DNA of 19,422 bases, taken from the NCBI GenBank assembly GCA_005880165.1, contig VBJP01000032.1, positions 1-19,422 of the forward strand. The letters run 5' to 3'. Below are positions 1 through 6,545 of the stretch, piece by piece (position 1 is the stretch's first letter; each line of letters starts with the position of its first letter). The notes under the pieces are model-generated. The model had not been told where the DNA came from. It worked only from the letters and a program-made list of their open reading frames with translations, and made no database searches. This DNA is from Chloroflexota bacterium. Its GTDB lineage: Bacteria > Chloroflexota > Limnocylindria > QHBO01. Position numbers and translations under genes: made by a program.

Positions 1-300
1 TCCGGGCACGGCGGCATGCTGCCGGCGGGAGCCGTGCTGACCGGAGGCGGGGCGCGCCTGAGCGGAGCCGCCGAGCTGGCGCGCGAGGTGCTGCAGATGC
101 CGGTCCGCGTCGGGGCGCCCCAGGGGGTCGGCGGCCTCATGGACCAGCTGGCCAATCCGGCGTTTGCCACGCCCATCGGCCTGTTGGTCTGGGGGGCCAA
201 CCACCTGGGCGCCGAGCCGATCGGCTACACCCCCAGCCCATCCCTGGGCGGTGGCGTCGGACGGGTGATGGACTGGCTGCGAGGGCTCTTCCCGGGCTGA
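1..300 (+). CDS. ftsA: FtsA, cell division actin homologue (C-terminal end, 5' truncated)
   Basis: This is the last 99 codons of a reading frame open from base 1 to a TGA at 298-300. FtsA is the actin-like ATPase that tethers FtsZ filaments to the membrane. The visible part has the nucleotide-binding-fold segment VLTGGGARLSG and the late AxxxGLLxWG segment, both typical of the FtsA C-terminal subdomain. The last residues (VMDWLRGLFPG) form a short amphipathic helix, as expected for the FtsA membrane-targeting sequence. The first ATG inside the window is internal, since the frame continues upstream of it and the family is about 400 residues long. FtsZ follows after a 208-bp gap. The assignment rests on motif recognition plus synteny with ftsZ. 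Confidence 0.9.
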   Translation, partial: SGHGGMLPAGAVLTGGGARLSGAAELAREVLQMPVRVGAPQGVGGLMDQLANPAFATPIGLLVWGANHLGAEPIGYTPSPSLGGGVGRVMDWLRGLFPG

Positions 301-338
301 CTGGCGGCCGACTGATCGGGCCCGGCCGGGCGGCTGGC

Positions 339-410
339 TGTGGACATCAGTGCTCACGCTCCACCGCCCGTGCGAACCGTGTGGATAACCTCGCCACGCA
401 GTGTGGAAAA
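339..410 (+). promoter_or_regulatory. Cluster of three DnaA-box-like sites upstream of ftsZ
   Basis: Three TGTGGA-containing 9-mers lie in the same orientation. TGTGGATAA at 380-388 is the exact reverse complement of the consensus DnaA box TTATCCACA. TGTGGAAAA at 402-410 has one mismatch, and TGTGGACAT at 339-347 is weaker. Start-to-start spacings are 41 and 22 bp, the latter near two helical turns. The sites end about 30 bp before a -10-like TAGAAT. DnaA is known to act as a transcription factor at such boxes; its role here is inferred. Confidence 0.5.
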
Positions 411-412
411 AA

Positions 413-425
413 CCGGCAACGCCGG
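413..425. promoter_or_regulatory. Short palindrome between DnaA-like boxes and ftsZ -10 site
   Basis: CCGGC-AAC-GCCGG is a perfect 5-bp inverted repeat with a 3-nt centre. It sits about where the -35 element of the proposed ftsZ promoter would be, and no TTGACA-like hexamer is visible there. It could be an operator half-site pair or a chance GC-rich repeat. Confidence 0.25.
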
Positions 426-439
426 AGGTAGGGGATCGG

Positions 440-445
440 TAGAAT
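440..445 (+). promoter_or_regulatory. Candidate -10 element of ftsZ promoter (TAGAAT)
   Basis: TAGAAT differs from TATAAT at one position. It would start a transcript near base 452, giving a leader of roughly 57 nt before the ftsZ ATG at 509. No convincing -35 hexamer is visible 16-18 nt upstream. Confidence 0.45.
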
Positions 446-450
446 CGGTC

Positions 451-472
451 AAACCCGAAGCGAGACGGGTTT
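451..472 (+). other. Hairpin in ftsZ leader
   Basis: AAACCCG (451-457) and CGGGTTT (466-472) form a perfect 7-bp stem with an 8-nt loop, followed by one more T. If transcription starts near 452 this is the extreme 5' end of the ftsZ mRNA and could stabilise it. Alternatively, with its short T run, it could act as a weak terminator for readthrough from ftsA. Confidence 0.4.
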
Positions 473-508
473 TGCCGGTCATAACCAGCCTTGCCAGGGA
501 GAGACCCG

Positions 509-1753
509 ATGCCGCTCCGGTCGGACGCAGAGCACTTCGCACTCATCAAGGTCATCGGCATCGGTGGCGGCGGGACCAACGCCGTGAATCGGATGATTCG
601 TGCCGAGATGATGGGCGTCGAGTTCATCGCGGTGAACACCGACGCACAGGCGCTCCTGCAGAGCGACGCCCCCCACAAGATCCGCATCGGCGACAAGCTG
701 ACCCGCGGCCTGGGCGCGGGGGCAGATCCGGGCGTCGGCCAGCGTGCCGCCGAGGAGGACAGCGAGAAGATCTACGAGGCGCTCAAGGACGCCGACATGA
801 TCTTCATCACCGCGGGCATGGGCGGTGGCACCGGGTCGGGTGCGGCGCCGGTCATCGGCGAGATCGCCAAGGACCTTGGCGCGCTGACGGTGGGGGTCAT
901 CACCAAGCCGTTCTCCTTCGAGGGCGTCCGACGCAAGCTGATCGCCGAGCAGTACAGCGAGGGGCTGAAGGAGAAGGTCGACACCCTGATCACCATCCCC
1001 AACGATCGGCTGCGGGAGGTGGTCGACAAGAAGACGTCGATCCTGGATGCCTTTCGGGTGGTGGACGACGTCCTCCGCCAGGGCGTGCAGGGCATCAGCG
1101 ACCTGATCACGGTCCCGGGCCTCATCAACCTGGACTTCGCTGACGTCCGGACGATCATGCGCGACGCCGGCTCCTCGATGATGGGCATCGGGCTCGGCAC
1201 CGGTGAGAACCGGGCGATCGAGGCAGCCAAGGCGGCGGTCATGAGCCCGCTCCTGGAGGTCAACATCCAGGGTGCGCGCGGCATCCTGTTCAACGTCACG
1301 GGCGGCAGTGACCTGGGCCTCTTCGAGGTGAACGAGGCGGCCGAGGTCATCAAGGAGGCGGCCGACCCTGAGGCGAACATCATCTTCGGCACGGTCATCG
1401 ACGATCGCATGCGCGACGAGGTCAAGGTAACCGTCATCGCCACCGGCTTCGACGGCTCCAAGAAGACCAAGCCGGCGCGTCAGGTGGGAGCCGAGCAGGC
1501 GAGTGGAATCGACGCAGCGCTCGACGAGCGGAGCCGGGAGATCCTGGCCGAGATCGAGCGCGAGCGGCAAGAGCGCGCCGCGCTCGAGGACCAGATGGCG
1601 CCCGTCTCGCCGTTCGCGCGAAGCGAGCCCGCCCGCGAGTCGCGTGTCACCGAGCGCCAGGCGGTGCCCGTCCGACCTTCCGGTCTGGACCGTCCCGCGT
1701 ACGGCGACACCGACCTCGACATTCCGAGCTTCCTGCGCCGCAAGAGCGACTAG
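509..1753 (+). CDS. ftsZ: Cell division protein FtsZ
   Basis: FtsZ is the tubulin-like GTPase that polymerises into the division ring at mid-cell. The 414-residue product has the N-terminal glycine-rich loop [13 protein letters not shown] (about 17-29) and the tubulin signature GGGTGSG (105-111) that binds GTP. The T7 synergy loop NLDFAD (207-212) carries the catalytic aspartates. A variable Glu/Arg-rich linker follows, and the C-terminal peptide [11 protein letters not shown] is the FtsA-binding tail. The ATG at 509 was chosen over an in-frame TTG at 491 because AGGGAGA (497-503) sits 5 nt upstream of the ATG and the protein then starts at the family's usual distance from the GGGG loop. It follows ftsA, as in most bacteria with both genes. 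No key residue is missing. Confidence 0.97.
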   Translation: MPLRSDAEHFALIKVIGIGGGGTNAVNRMIRAEMMGVEFIAVNTDAQALLQSDAPHKIRIGDKLTRGLGAGADPGVGQRAAEEDSEKIYEALKDADMIFITAGMGGGTGSGAAPVIGEIAKDLGALTVGVITKPFSFEGVRRKLIAEQYSEGLKEKVDTLITIPNDRLREVVDKKTSILDAFRVVDDVLRQGVQGISDLITVPGLINLDFADVRTIMRDAGSSMMGIGLGTGENRAIEAAKAAVMSPLLEVNIQGARGILFNVTGGSDLGLFEVNEAAEVIKEAADPEANIIFGTVIDDRMRDEVKVTVIATGFDGSKKTKPARQVGAEQASGIDAALDERSREILAEIERERQERAALEDQMAPVSPFARSEPARESRVTERQAVPVRPSGLDRPAYGDTDLDIPSFLRRKSD

Positions 1754-1793
1754 GGATGCGCGGGTCTTCCGCCCGCGAGCTGCATGGACCGAT

Positions 1794-1817
1794 GAGCCCC
1801 GGTCGCCGCCGGGGCTC
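1794..1817 (+). terminator. Hairpin between ftsZ and yggS-type gene
   Basis: GAGCCCCGG (1794-1802) pairs perfectly with CCGGGGCTC (1809-1817) around a 6-nt loop. This is a 9-bp GC-rich stem 40 bp after the ftsZ stop. No U-tract follows, so it may be an attenuating or RNA-stabilising hairpin rather than a canonical intrinsic terminator. Confidence 0.45.
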
Positions 1818-1843
1818 CTGACGTCCGCCGCGCTCCAACACCC

Positions 1844-2578
1844 GTGCTGCCGGTCGACGAGCCCCGGCTGAGCGCGGACCTCGTCCGCGAACGCCACGAG
1901 CGACTGCGCGCGCGCCTGCGCGAGGCGGCCGAGCGCGCCGGCCGCGATCCGGACGGGTTCCGGATCGTGGCGGTGACCAAGGGCTTCGGGATCGACGTGG
2001 TACGCATGGCGCTGGAGACCGGCCTGCGTCGGATTGGCGAGAACCGGGTGCAGGAGGCGCTTCCCAAGGTTGCCGCCGTGCCGGACGCCGAGTGGCACCT
2101 GGTCGGCCACCTGCAGTCCAACAAGGCGCGGCAGGCGGTCGCTGCGTTCCACTGGATGCACTCGGTCGACGGCCTTCCCCTGCTCCGGCGACTGGAGGCG
2201 ATCGCCCACGACGCCGGTCGTCAACCCCAGCTCCTGCTGCAGGTGAACCTGAGCGGGGAAGCGACGAAATCCGGCTTCGAGGCGCAATGGTTCGAGGCCG
2301 AGACCGCGGGCCGCGGCGAGCTGGGGGTCGCCATTCGCGAGCTGCGGCACGCCCGCGTGCGCGGGCTCATGACCATGGCGCGCGGCGGGGCCGGCGAGAA
2401 TGAGGCAAGGGCCACCTTCTCCCGCCTGCGGGAGCTGCGCGACCACCTCGAGGCCTCCGTCGCGATGGAATTACCGGAGCTGTCGATGGGCATGACCGCG
2501 GATGCTGAGCCGGCGGTCGCGGAGGGCGCGACCCTCGTCCGGGTCGGCACGGCGCTGTTCGGACCACGCCCGGATTGA
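1844..2578 (+). CDS. YggS/PLPBP family pyridoxal phosphate homeostasis protein
   Basis: Members of this alanine-racemase-fold family bind pyridoxal 5'-phosphate but have no known enzymatic activity. They buffer cellular PLP and affect amino-acid and vitamin B6 metabolism. The 244-residue product shows the PLP-lysine segment IVAVTKGFG (K46), then GENRVQEA, WHLVGHLQSNKA, LLLQVNLSGE, RGLMTMA and the C-terminal LSMGMTADAEPAV...VRVGTALFG, all family hallmarks in order. The GTG start at 1844 has no strong Shine-Dalgarno, and an upstream start is not excluded. It lies between ftsZ and a YggT protein, a common arrangement in division clusters. The PLP-dependent GcvPA/GcvPB enzymes are encoded further along, but a functional link is only speculation. 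Confidence 0.93.
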   Translation: MLPVDEPRLSADLVRERHERLRARLREAAERAGRDPDGFRIVAVTKGFGIDVVRMALETGLRRIGENRVQEALPKVAAVPDAEWHLVGHLQSNKARQAVAAFHWMHSVDGLPLLRRLEAIAHDAGRQPQLLLQVNLSGEATKSGFEAQWFEAETAGRGELGVAIRELRHARVRGLMTMARGGAGENEARATFSRLRELRDHLEASVAMELPELSMGMTADAEPAVAEGATLVRVGTALFGPRPD

Positions 2579-2621
2579 TCGCCGCGGTCCACCGGTGCCG
2601 CTGCGATATCCTGCCTCCTCG

Positions 2622-2873
2622 ATGAGCCACATCCTGGCGACCTTCGTGACGATGCTGGCTGGCGTCCTCTCGTTGCTCGTGCTGGTCCGTGTCGTGCTGA
2701 GCTGGACGAACGCCGAGGGAGGGGGCGGATTCACCGCCTTCGTGTACCAGGCGACCGAGCCGCTGCTGGGTCCCATCCGGCGCATCCTCCCGCCGATGGG
2801 CGGCCTCGACTGGTCGCCCTTCATTGCCATCATCGTTCTGAGCTTCATTGCCCGGCTTTTCGCCGGTCTGTAG
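2622..2873 (+). CDS. YggT family integral membrane protein
   Basis: The 83-residue product has two hydrophobic segments (about 4-25 and 60-80). Between them is the YggT-type stretch VRVVLSWTNAEG, then ATEPLLGPIRRILPPMGGLDWSPFIAIIVL; PLLxPxRRxxPPxxGxDxSP is the family signature. Its molecular function is not established; it often sits beside yggS in division clusters. An upstream in-frame start exists at 2502, but the preceding 40 residues are Arg-rich shadow of the yggS-type gene, so the ATG at 2622 is preferred. No Shine-Dalgarno precedes it. A TATCCT (2607-2612) ends 9 nt before the ATG, so a leaderless transcript is possible. Confidence 0.9.
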   Translation: MSHILATFVTMLAGVLSLLVLVRVVLSWTNAEGGGGFTAFVYQATEPLLGPIRRILPPMGGLDWSPFIAIIVLSFIARLFAGL

Positions 2874-2874
2874 C

Positions 2875-3141
2875 GTGGCGGTCGTGGTCCTGCGTGTGGC
2901 GCCGGGGGCGTCAAGCGACCGGGTCGGCCCGCACGTCGAGGGAATCCTTCATGTCCGGGTCACCAAGCAGGCTGCCGATGACGAGGCCAACCGCGCCGTG
3001 GTCCGGCTCGTGGCCGACGCCATCAGAGTGGCGCCTTCCACCCTCGTGCTGCGCTCGGGTCGTCGCTCGCGGGTGAAGCGGCTCGAGGTCGAGGGCCTCG
3101 ACCCTGGCGAGCTGAGCCGCCGCCTCGCACGCCTCGTCTAG
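2875..3141 (+). CDS. DUF167 (YggU-like) family protein
   Basis: This is a small (88-residue) soluble protein of unknown function, recognised by the DUF167 layout: an N-terminal strand VVVLRVAPGASSDRVG, the central ILHVRVTKQAADDEANRAVVRLVADA helix region, and the C-terminal SGRRSRVKRLEVEG, equivalent to the family GxxSRxKxVxI segment. The usual PPxxGxAN motif is degenerate here (QAADDEAN). The GTG at 2875 starts 1 nt after the yggT-type stop codon, suggesting translational coupling. A GTG at 2884 is an alternative start. It completes the yggS-yggT-yggU-like set often found together. Confidence 0.82.
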   Translation: MAVVVLRVAPGASSDRVGPHVEGILHVRVTKQAADDEANRAVVRLVADAIRVAPSTLVLRSGRRSRVKRLEVEGLDPGELSRRLARLV

Positions 3142-3156
3142 ATCAAGGACCGCCGC

Positions 3157-3162
3157 TATACT
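3157..3162 (+). promoter_or_regulatory. Candidate -10 element upstream of tRNA-Val (TATACT)
   Basis: TATACT matches the -10 consensus at five of six positions and ends 15 nt before the mature tRNA 5' end, leaving room for a short trailer removed by RNase P. The -35 region is not recognisable. Confidence 0.45.
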
Positions 3163-3177
3163 GCGTCTCCCCAACGT

Positions 3178-3254
3178 GGGCGATTAGCTCAGCTGGTTAG
3201 AGTGCACGGTTCACATCCGTGAGGTCACTGGTTCGAGTCCAGTATCGCCCACCA
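3178..3254 (+). tRNA. tRNA-Val (anticodon CAC)
   Basis: A full 77-nt cloverleaf can be drawn. The acceptor stem is GGGCGAT/ATCGCCC and the D arm is GCTC-AGCTGGTTA-GAGT. The anticodon arm is CACGG-TTCACAT-CCGTG with anticodon CAC, which reads the Val codon GTG. The T arm is ACTGG-TTCGAGT-CCAGT. A discriminator A and an encoded CCA close the gene. GTG is a favoured valine codon in GC-rich genomes. Only 23 bp separate its 3' end from the next gene, so the two are probably co-transcribed. Confidence 0.96.
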
Positions 3255-3277
3255 GCACACCCGCAACGGACCACACG

Positions 3278-4585
3278 ATGAGGCCTCTCGCGCGCGTCCG
3301 CGCCCGGCTGCGGGCGATCCGCATCCTCGAGCCGCTCGCCAACCGCGACTACCGCCTCCTCACGGCTGGCTCCTTCGTCTCGCTGTTGGGCGACGGCTTC
3401 TTCGCAGTCGCGCTGGCCTGGCAGGTGTACGAGATCAGCAACGTGCCCTCCGCGCTGGCGGTCGTCGGGGTGGCGTGGACGCTGCCGCTGGTCAGCTTCC
3501 TTCTGCTGGGCGGAGTGCTGACCGACCGATACGATCGGCGCTGGCTGATGATCGGCGCAGACCTCGTCCGCGCGGCGGCAGTCGGAGCTCTCGGGTTGTT
3601 GTCGATCACCGGCGCGATCCAGCTGTGGCACGTCATGGTGCTTATCGCCTTCATGGGCGCCGGCGACGCCTTCTTCAATCCCGCGTCGACCGCCATCGTG
3701 CCGGACCTGCTTGCCGCCGAACGGCTTCCCCAGGCGAACGCGCTGCAGGGCCTGGTGCGGCCGCTGATGATCCGCCTGGTCGGTCCGGCGCTGGGCGGGT
3801 TCGTGGTGGCGGTCCTCCATGCGGGAAGTGCGTTCGTGGTCGACGGTGCAACCTTCCTCCTGTCCGCGGCTGCGCTGCTGGCCATCCGGACGCGACCATC
3901 GCACATGGCCTCCAGCCACGGCGTGCGACGCGCGTTCGCCGAGATGGGGGAGGGCTTCCGGTTCGTCATCGCCAACCCATGGTGCTGGGCGACGCTCATC
4001 GCGGCCATGTTCAGCCTGCTCGTCTTCATCGGTCCGGTGCAGGTCCTGCTGCCCTACCTGGTCAGGAACCACCTGCAGCTCGGCCCTGAGGCGCTCGGCG
4101 AGCTCTATGCGGTGAGCGGCGTGGGGGCGGTGCTGTGCGCGCTCGCCGTCGGCCAGCTTGGGATCCCTCGCCTGCGGATCACGCTGATGTACGCCTCCTG
4201 GACGTTGGGCGTCGCCCTCCTCGCCGGGTACGGGCTCATGGGCGCGCTGTGGCAGGGATTCTTCATCGCCTTCGCCACGGCGGGCCTCTTCGAGATCGGG
4301 TCGATCATCTGGGCGACCCTTCTTCAGGAGCTCGTGCCCCGAACGCTGCTCGGCCGCGTCTCGAGCCTGGACTGGCTCGTCTCGACCGGCCTGGTGCCGG
4401 TCAGCTTCGCGCTCACCGCACCGGTGGCGGGCTGGCTCGGACCACAGGCCACCATGGTCGCGGGCGGCCTGCTGGGTGCCGTGCTGATGGGGATGCTCCT
4501 GTTCGTGCCCGGCGTCCGGGACCCGGAGCGGGGCCGACCGAGCGCGATCTCCTTCGAGCCCGGCCGTGGTGCCGCCGACGACTAA
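3278..4585 (+). CDS. Major facilitator superfamily exporter (EntS/MefA-like MFS_3 type)
   Basis: This 435-residue polytopic membrane protein has about 12 predicted hydrophobic segments. The first-half motif A is seen as GGVLTDRYDRR (78-88), between TM2 and TM3. The opening NRDYRLLTAGSFVSLLGDGFFAVALAW is typical of the drug- or siderophore-efflux MFS branch that includes EntS and macrolide exporters. The likely role is proton-driven export of a small molecule; the substrate cannot be read from sequence. The ATG at 3278 lies 23 bp after the tRNA 3' end, without a clear Shine-Dalgarno. A glycosyltransferase starts 10 bp after its stop, so the two genes probably form a small operon. A lipid or glycan-linked substrate is possible but unproven. 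Confidence 0.88.
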   Translation: MRPLARVRARLRAIRILEPLANRDYRLLTAGSFVSLLGDGFFAVALAWQVYEISNVPSALAVVGVAWTLPLVSFLLLGGVLTDRYDRRWLMIGADLVRAAAVGALGLLSITGAIQLWHVMVLIAFMGAGDAFFNPASTAIVPDLLAAERLPQANALQGLVRPLMIRLVGPALGGFVVAVLHAGSAFVVDGATFLLSAAALLAIRTRPSHMASSHGVRRAFAEMGEGFRFVIANPWCWATLIAAMFSLLVFIGPVQVLLPYLVRNHLQLGPEALGELYAVSGVGAVLCALAVGQLGIPRLRITLMYASWTLGVALLAGYGLMGALWQGFFIAFATAGLFEIGSIIWATLLQELVPRTLLGRVSSLDWLVSTGLVPVSFALTAPVAGWLGPQATMVAGGLLGAVLMGMLLFVPGVRDPERGRPSAISFEPGRGAADD

Positions 4586-4595
4586 GGAAGGACCG

Positions 4596-5804
4596 ATGGC
4601 CTCGCCGGAACCCCTGCGCATTGCCCTCTTCGGAGAGTCGTACCTGCCCTACCTCTCGGGAGTCACGATCGCGACCGATGCGCTGGCCCGCGGGCTGATG
4701 GAGGCCGGCCAACGCGTCCTGCTGGTCATGCCGCGACCAGCGCACGAGCCCCCATCGCCGACGCCGCACGATCCGGCTGTCGCCTGGCTGCCGTCGTACC
4801 AGCCTCCGCCGCCAGCACCGACCGGCTACCGAATTCCGATTCCCGTTGCGTCCGCCGCGCTGCGCGCGGCGCGCGCCTTCCGGCCCCAGGTCGTCCACGC
4901 CCAGTCGCCATTCGTTTCGGGCCTCATGGCATGGCGACTGGCACGTTCGGTGGGAGCGCCGCTCGTCTTCACGCATCACACCCGCTTCAGCGACTACCGA
5001 CACTACCTGGGCCCGCTGGCCGCCCCCGGGGCGGCGCTCATGTCTGCCTATCTGCGGCGCTTCTGGCTCGGCTGTGCCGCCATCATCGCGCCGGGAACCG
5101 AGCTCGCCGCCGAGATCTCCGGTGCCATAGGAAGCCAGCGTGGCAGGCCCCTGGTACGGGCCATCCCGACCGGCCTGGACCTGGACTGGATCGCCGCGGT
5201 CCCCGAGGGCCATCCGCGGCGAGAGGCCGGCTGGACACCGGGCGCGGACTTCGTGGTCGCCTCGCTCGGGCGCCTTGCGCGGGAGAAGAGCGTCGATTTG
5301 CTGCTGGAGGCATTTGCCCGGGCGGCCATCGATCGTCCGGAGCTGCGCTTCCTTCTCATCGGCGGCGGGCCGCTTGAGGAGGTGGTACGGCGACGCGGCC
5401 AGCGCGACGACCTGCGCGGGCGCCTCCTGGTCACCGGTCAGCGATCCCGCGAGGAGGCGTTGGGACTCCTCAAGGCCTGCGAGCTGTTCGCCTTCGCCTC
5501 CCGGACCGAGACGCAGGGCCTGGTCGTGGCTGAAGCGCTCGCTTGCGGCGTACCGGTCGTCGCTCTCGAGGGCCCGGGTGTGCGTGACGCGGTGCTGGAC
5601 GGGATGGACGGCGTCATCCTGCCTCGCGAGCCGGAATCAGCCGCGGCCGAGCGGTTGAGCTCTGCGCTCATTGCGCTTGCCAGCGATCCCGAGCGGCGAG
5701 ATGCGATGGCTCGAAACGCTCGCGAAGGTGCCTCCCGGTTCGGCGTGCAACGACGTGTGAGCGACGTCGTGGACCTCTATCGCCAGACCCTCGCATCCCG
5801 ATGA
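4596..5804 (+). CDS. GT4-family glycosyltransferase
   Basis: The 402-residue GT-B fold enzyme transfers a sugar from an activated donor, with retention, to a lipid or glycan acceptor at the cytoplasmic membrane face. The N-terminal domain has FGESYLPYLSGVTIATDALARGL, the glycine-containing acceptor-side loop of mannosyl/glucosyl diacylglycerol synthases. VHAQSP and FTHHTRFSDYRHYL follow. The C-terminal donor domain has SLGRLAREKSVDLLLEA and the EX7E motif (E305 and E313, in TETQGLVVAEALACGVPVVA). The ATG at 4596 is preferred over one at 4566 because AAGGAAGG (4584-4591), overlapping the upstream TAA, lies 4 nt before it. It resembles diacylglycerol glycosyltransferases and PimB-like mannosyltransferases, but substrate is unassigned. 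Confidence 0.9.
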   Translation: MASPEPLRIALFGESYLPYLSGVTIATDALARGLMEAGQRVLLVMPRPAHEPPSPTPHDPAVAWLPSYQPPPPAPTGYRIPIPVASAALRAARAFRPQVVHAQSPFVSGLMAWRLARSVGAPLVFTHHTRFSDYRHYLGPLAAPGAALMSAYLRRFWLGCAAIIAPGTELAAEISGAIGSQRGRPLVRAIPTGLDLDWIAAVPEGHPRREAGWTPGADFVVASLGRLAREKSVDLLLEAFARAAIDRPELRFLLIGGGPLEEVVRRRGQRDDLRGRLLVTGQRSREEALGLLKACELFAFASRTETQGLVVAEALACGVPVVALEGPGVRDAVLDGMDGVILPREPESAAAERLSSALIALASDPERRDAMARNAREGASRFGVQRRVSDVVDLYRQTLASR

Positions 5805-5813
5805 CGGCCCGCG

Positions 5814-5819
5814 TACAAT
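5814..5819 (+). promoter_or_regulatory. Candidate leaderless -10 element (TACAAT)
   Basis: TACAAT is a near-consensus -10 hexamer ending exactly 7 nt before the ATG at 5827, the spacing expected when transcription begins at or next to the start codon. No -35 match is obvious. It lies just after the glycosyltransferase stop and could start the transcript that continues into the Nudix and gcv genes. Confidence 0.5.
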
Positions 5820-5826
5820 GCCGGCC

Positions 5827-6096
5827 ATGCGAGTGAGTCTCACGGCCCGCTTCGTCTCCCACCCATTGATCGACTTCGGTTCCGGCCGCGCCACGCGCGG
5901 CCGTCCACGTCTGGGGTTGCAGGCCGGAGACACGGTCTACCATCGGCCCCGCCGCCTGCGACAGACGGTCCCGACCATCGACGCCCTCCGCTCGCAGACG
6001 AGCCGATTCAGCTTCCCGGCGGTCGGTCGCGTGGGCCGCGTCCGCGCGCGCCGGCAGGGGACCCCGCTCGGCACCCCGCGCGTCCGTCGCGCCTAG
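5827..6096 (+). CDS. Hypothetical Arg-rich, Lys-free small protein
   Basis: I do not recognise this 89-residue product. It contains about 20 arginines and no lysine, with the last third especially basic (FPAVGRVGRVRARR). No signal peptide, membrane segment or known domain is visible. In favour of a real gene: most third codon positions are G or C, a TACAAT -10 motif sits 7 nt before the ATG, and the frame ends within an AGGAGG that precedes the Nudix gene by 1 nt. Against it: Arg-rich composition is also what spurious frames in GC-rich DNA produce. If not coding, the 297-bp stretch 5805-6101 would be an unusually long gap for this window. A nucleic-acid-binding role is only a guess from charge. 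Confidence 0.4.
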   Translation: MRVSLTARFVSHPLIDFGSGRATRGRPRLGLQAGDTVYHRPRRLRQTVPTIDALRSQTSRFSFPAVGRVGRVRARRQGTPLGTPRVRRA

Positions 6097-6101
6097 GAGG
6101 C

Positions 6102-6545
6102 GTGGCTCCGCTGCGCAACGCGCGCGCCACGTCAGCCGGGGGAGTCGTACATCGGTCCGAACAGGGACGCCAGGCGATTCTGCTCGTCCATCGCCGTAGC
6201 CCGTTGCTCTGGGCGCTGCCGAAGGGCACCCCCGACAGCGGCGAGTCGATCGAGGAAACCGCCCGCCGCGAGACCCGCGAGGAGACGGGGATCGAGGTCG
6301 AGATCGAAGCCTCGCTCGGGTCGATCAGCTACTTCTTCGTCCGCGATCGGATCCGCTTCCACAAGAGTGTCCACTTCTTCCTCATGCGCCCGGTGGGCGG
6401 GAGCATCGACCAGCACGACCACGAGTTCGACGAGGTGCGCTGGTTCCAGCTCGAGGAGGCGCTGGAAATCATGTCCTATGCCACCGAGCGCGATGTCGTC
6501 GACCGCGCCGCGCAGCTACTCGCTCGTCAGGAGGCGAGGGCGTGA
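6102..6545 (+). CDS. Nudix hydrolase
   Basis: The 147-residue protein is a single Nudix domain that hydrolyses a nucleoside diphosphate linked to another moiety, with Mg2+ bound by the Nudix-box glutamates. The box GX5EX7REUXEEXGU is complete at 42-64 (GTPDSGE...RETREETGI), with Thr in place of the usual hydrophobic U after RE. The preceding LLWALPKGTPDSGE is typical of the Ap4A hydrolase/MutT-like branch, so dinucleoside polyphosphates or damaged nucleotides are likely substrates, but specificity is not readable. The GTG start at 6102 is 1 nt from an AGGAGG (6095-6100), which is too close. The real start might be a CTG at 6111, or an SD-independent GTG. Its last codons overlap the gcvT start by 4 nt. 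Confidence 0.88.
   Translation: MAPLRNARATSAGGVVHRSEQGRQAILLVHRRSPLLWALPKGTPDSGESIEETARRETREETGIEVEIEASLGSISYFFVRDRIRFHKSVHFFLMRPVGGSIDQHDHEFDEVRWFQLEEALEIMSYATERDVVDRAAQLLARQEARA

Noticed and set aside
301..508. Replication origin, because of the DnaA-like boxes
   Set aside because: Only three boxes, no long AT-rich unwinding region, and no dnaA or dnaN beside it. A promoter-regulation role is more economical.
340..1143. 267-codon + strand frame overlapping ftsZ
   Set aside because: Arg/Gly/His-rich out-of-frame reading of ftsZ; composition of a shadow frame.
479..2446. 655-codon open frame on the - strand
   Set aside because: It is antisense to ftsZ and the yggS-type gene, both with full family motifs. 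High third-position GC removes stops from this antisense frame, and the product is low-complexity Arg/Asp/Leu/Val-rich with no motif.
3197..4621. 474-codon open frame on the - strand across the tRNA and MFS gene
   Set aside because: It overlaps a clear tRNA and a clear MFS exporter. The translation is Arg/Glu/Gln/His-rich without hydrophobic core or domain.
5805..6101. Possible glycine riboswitch before the Nudix-gcv genes
   Set aside because: I looked here and in 7706-7805 for the tandem aptamer core sequences and found none. A covariance search would be needed to exclude a divergent one.
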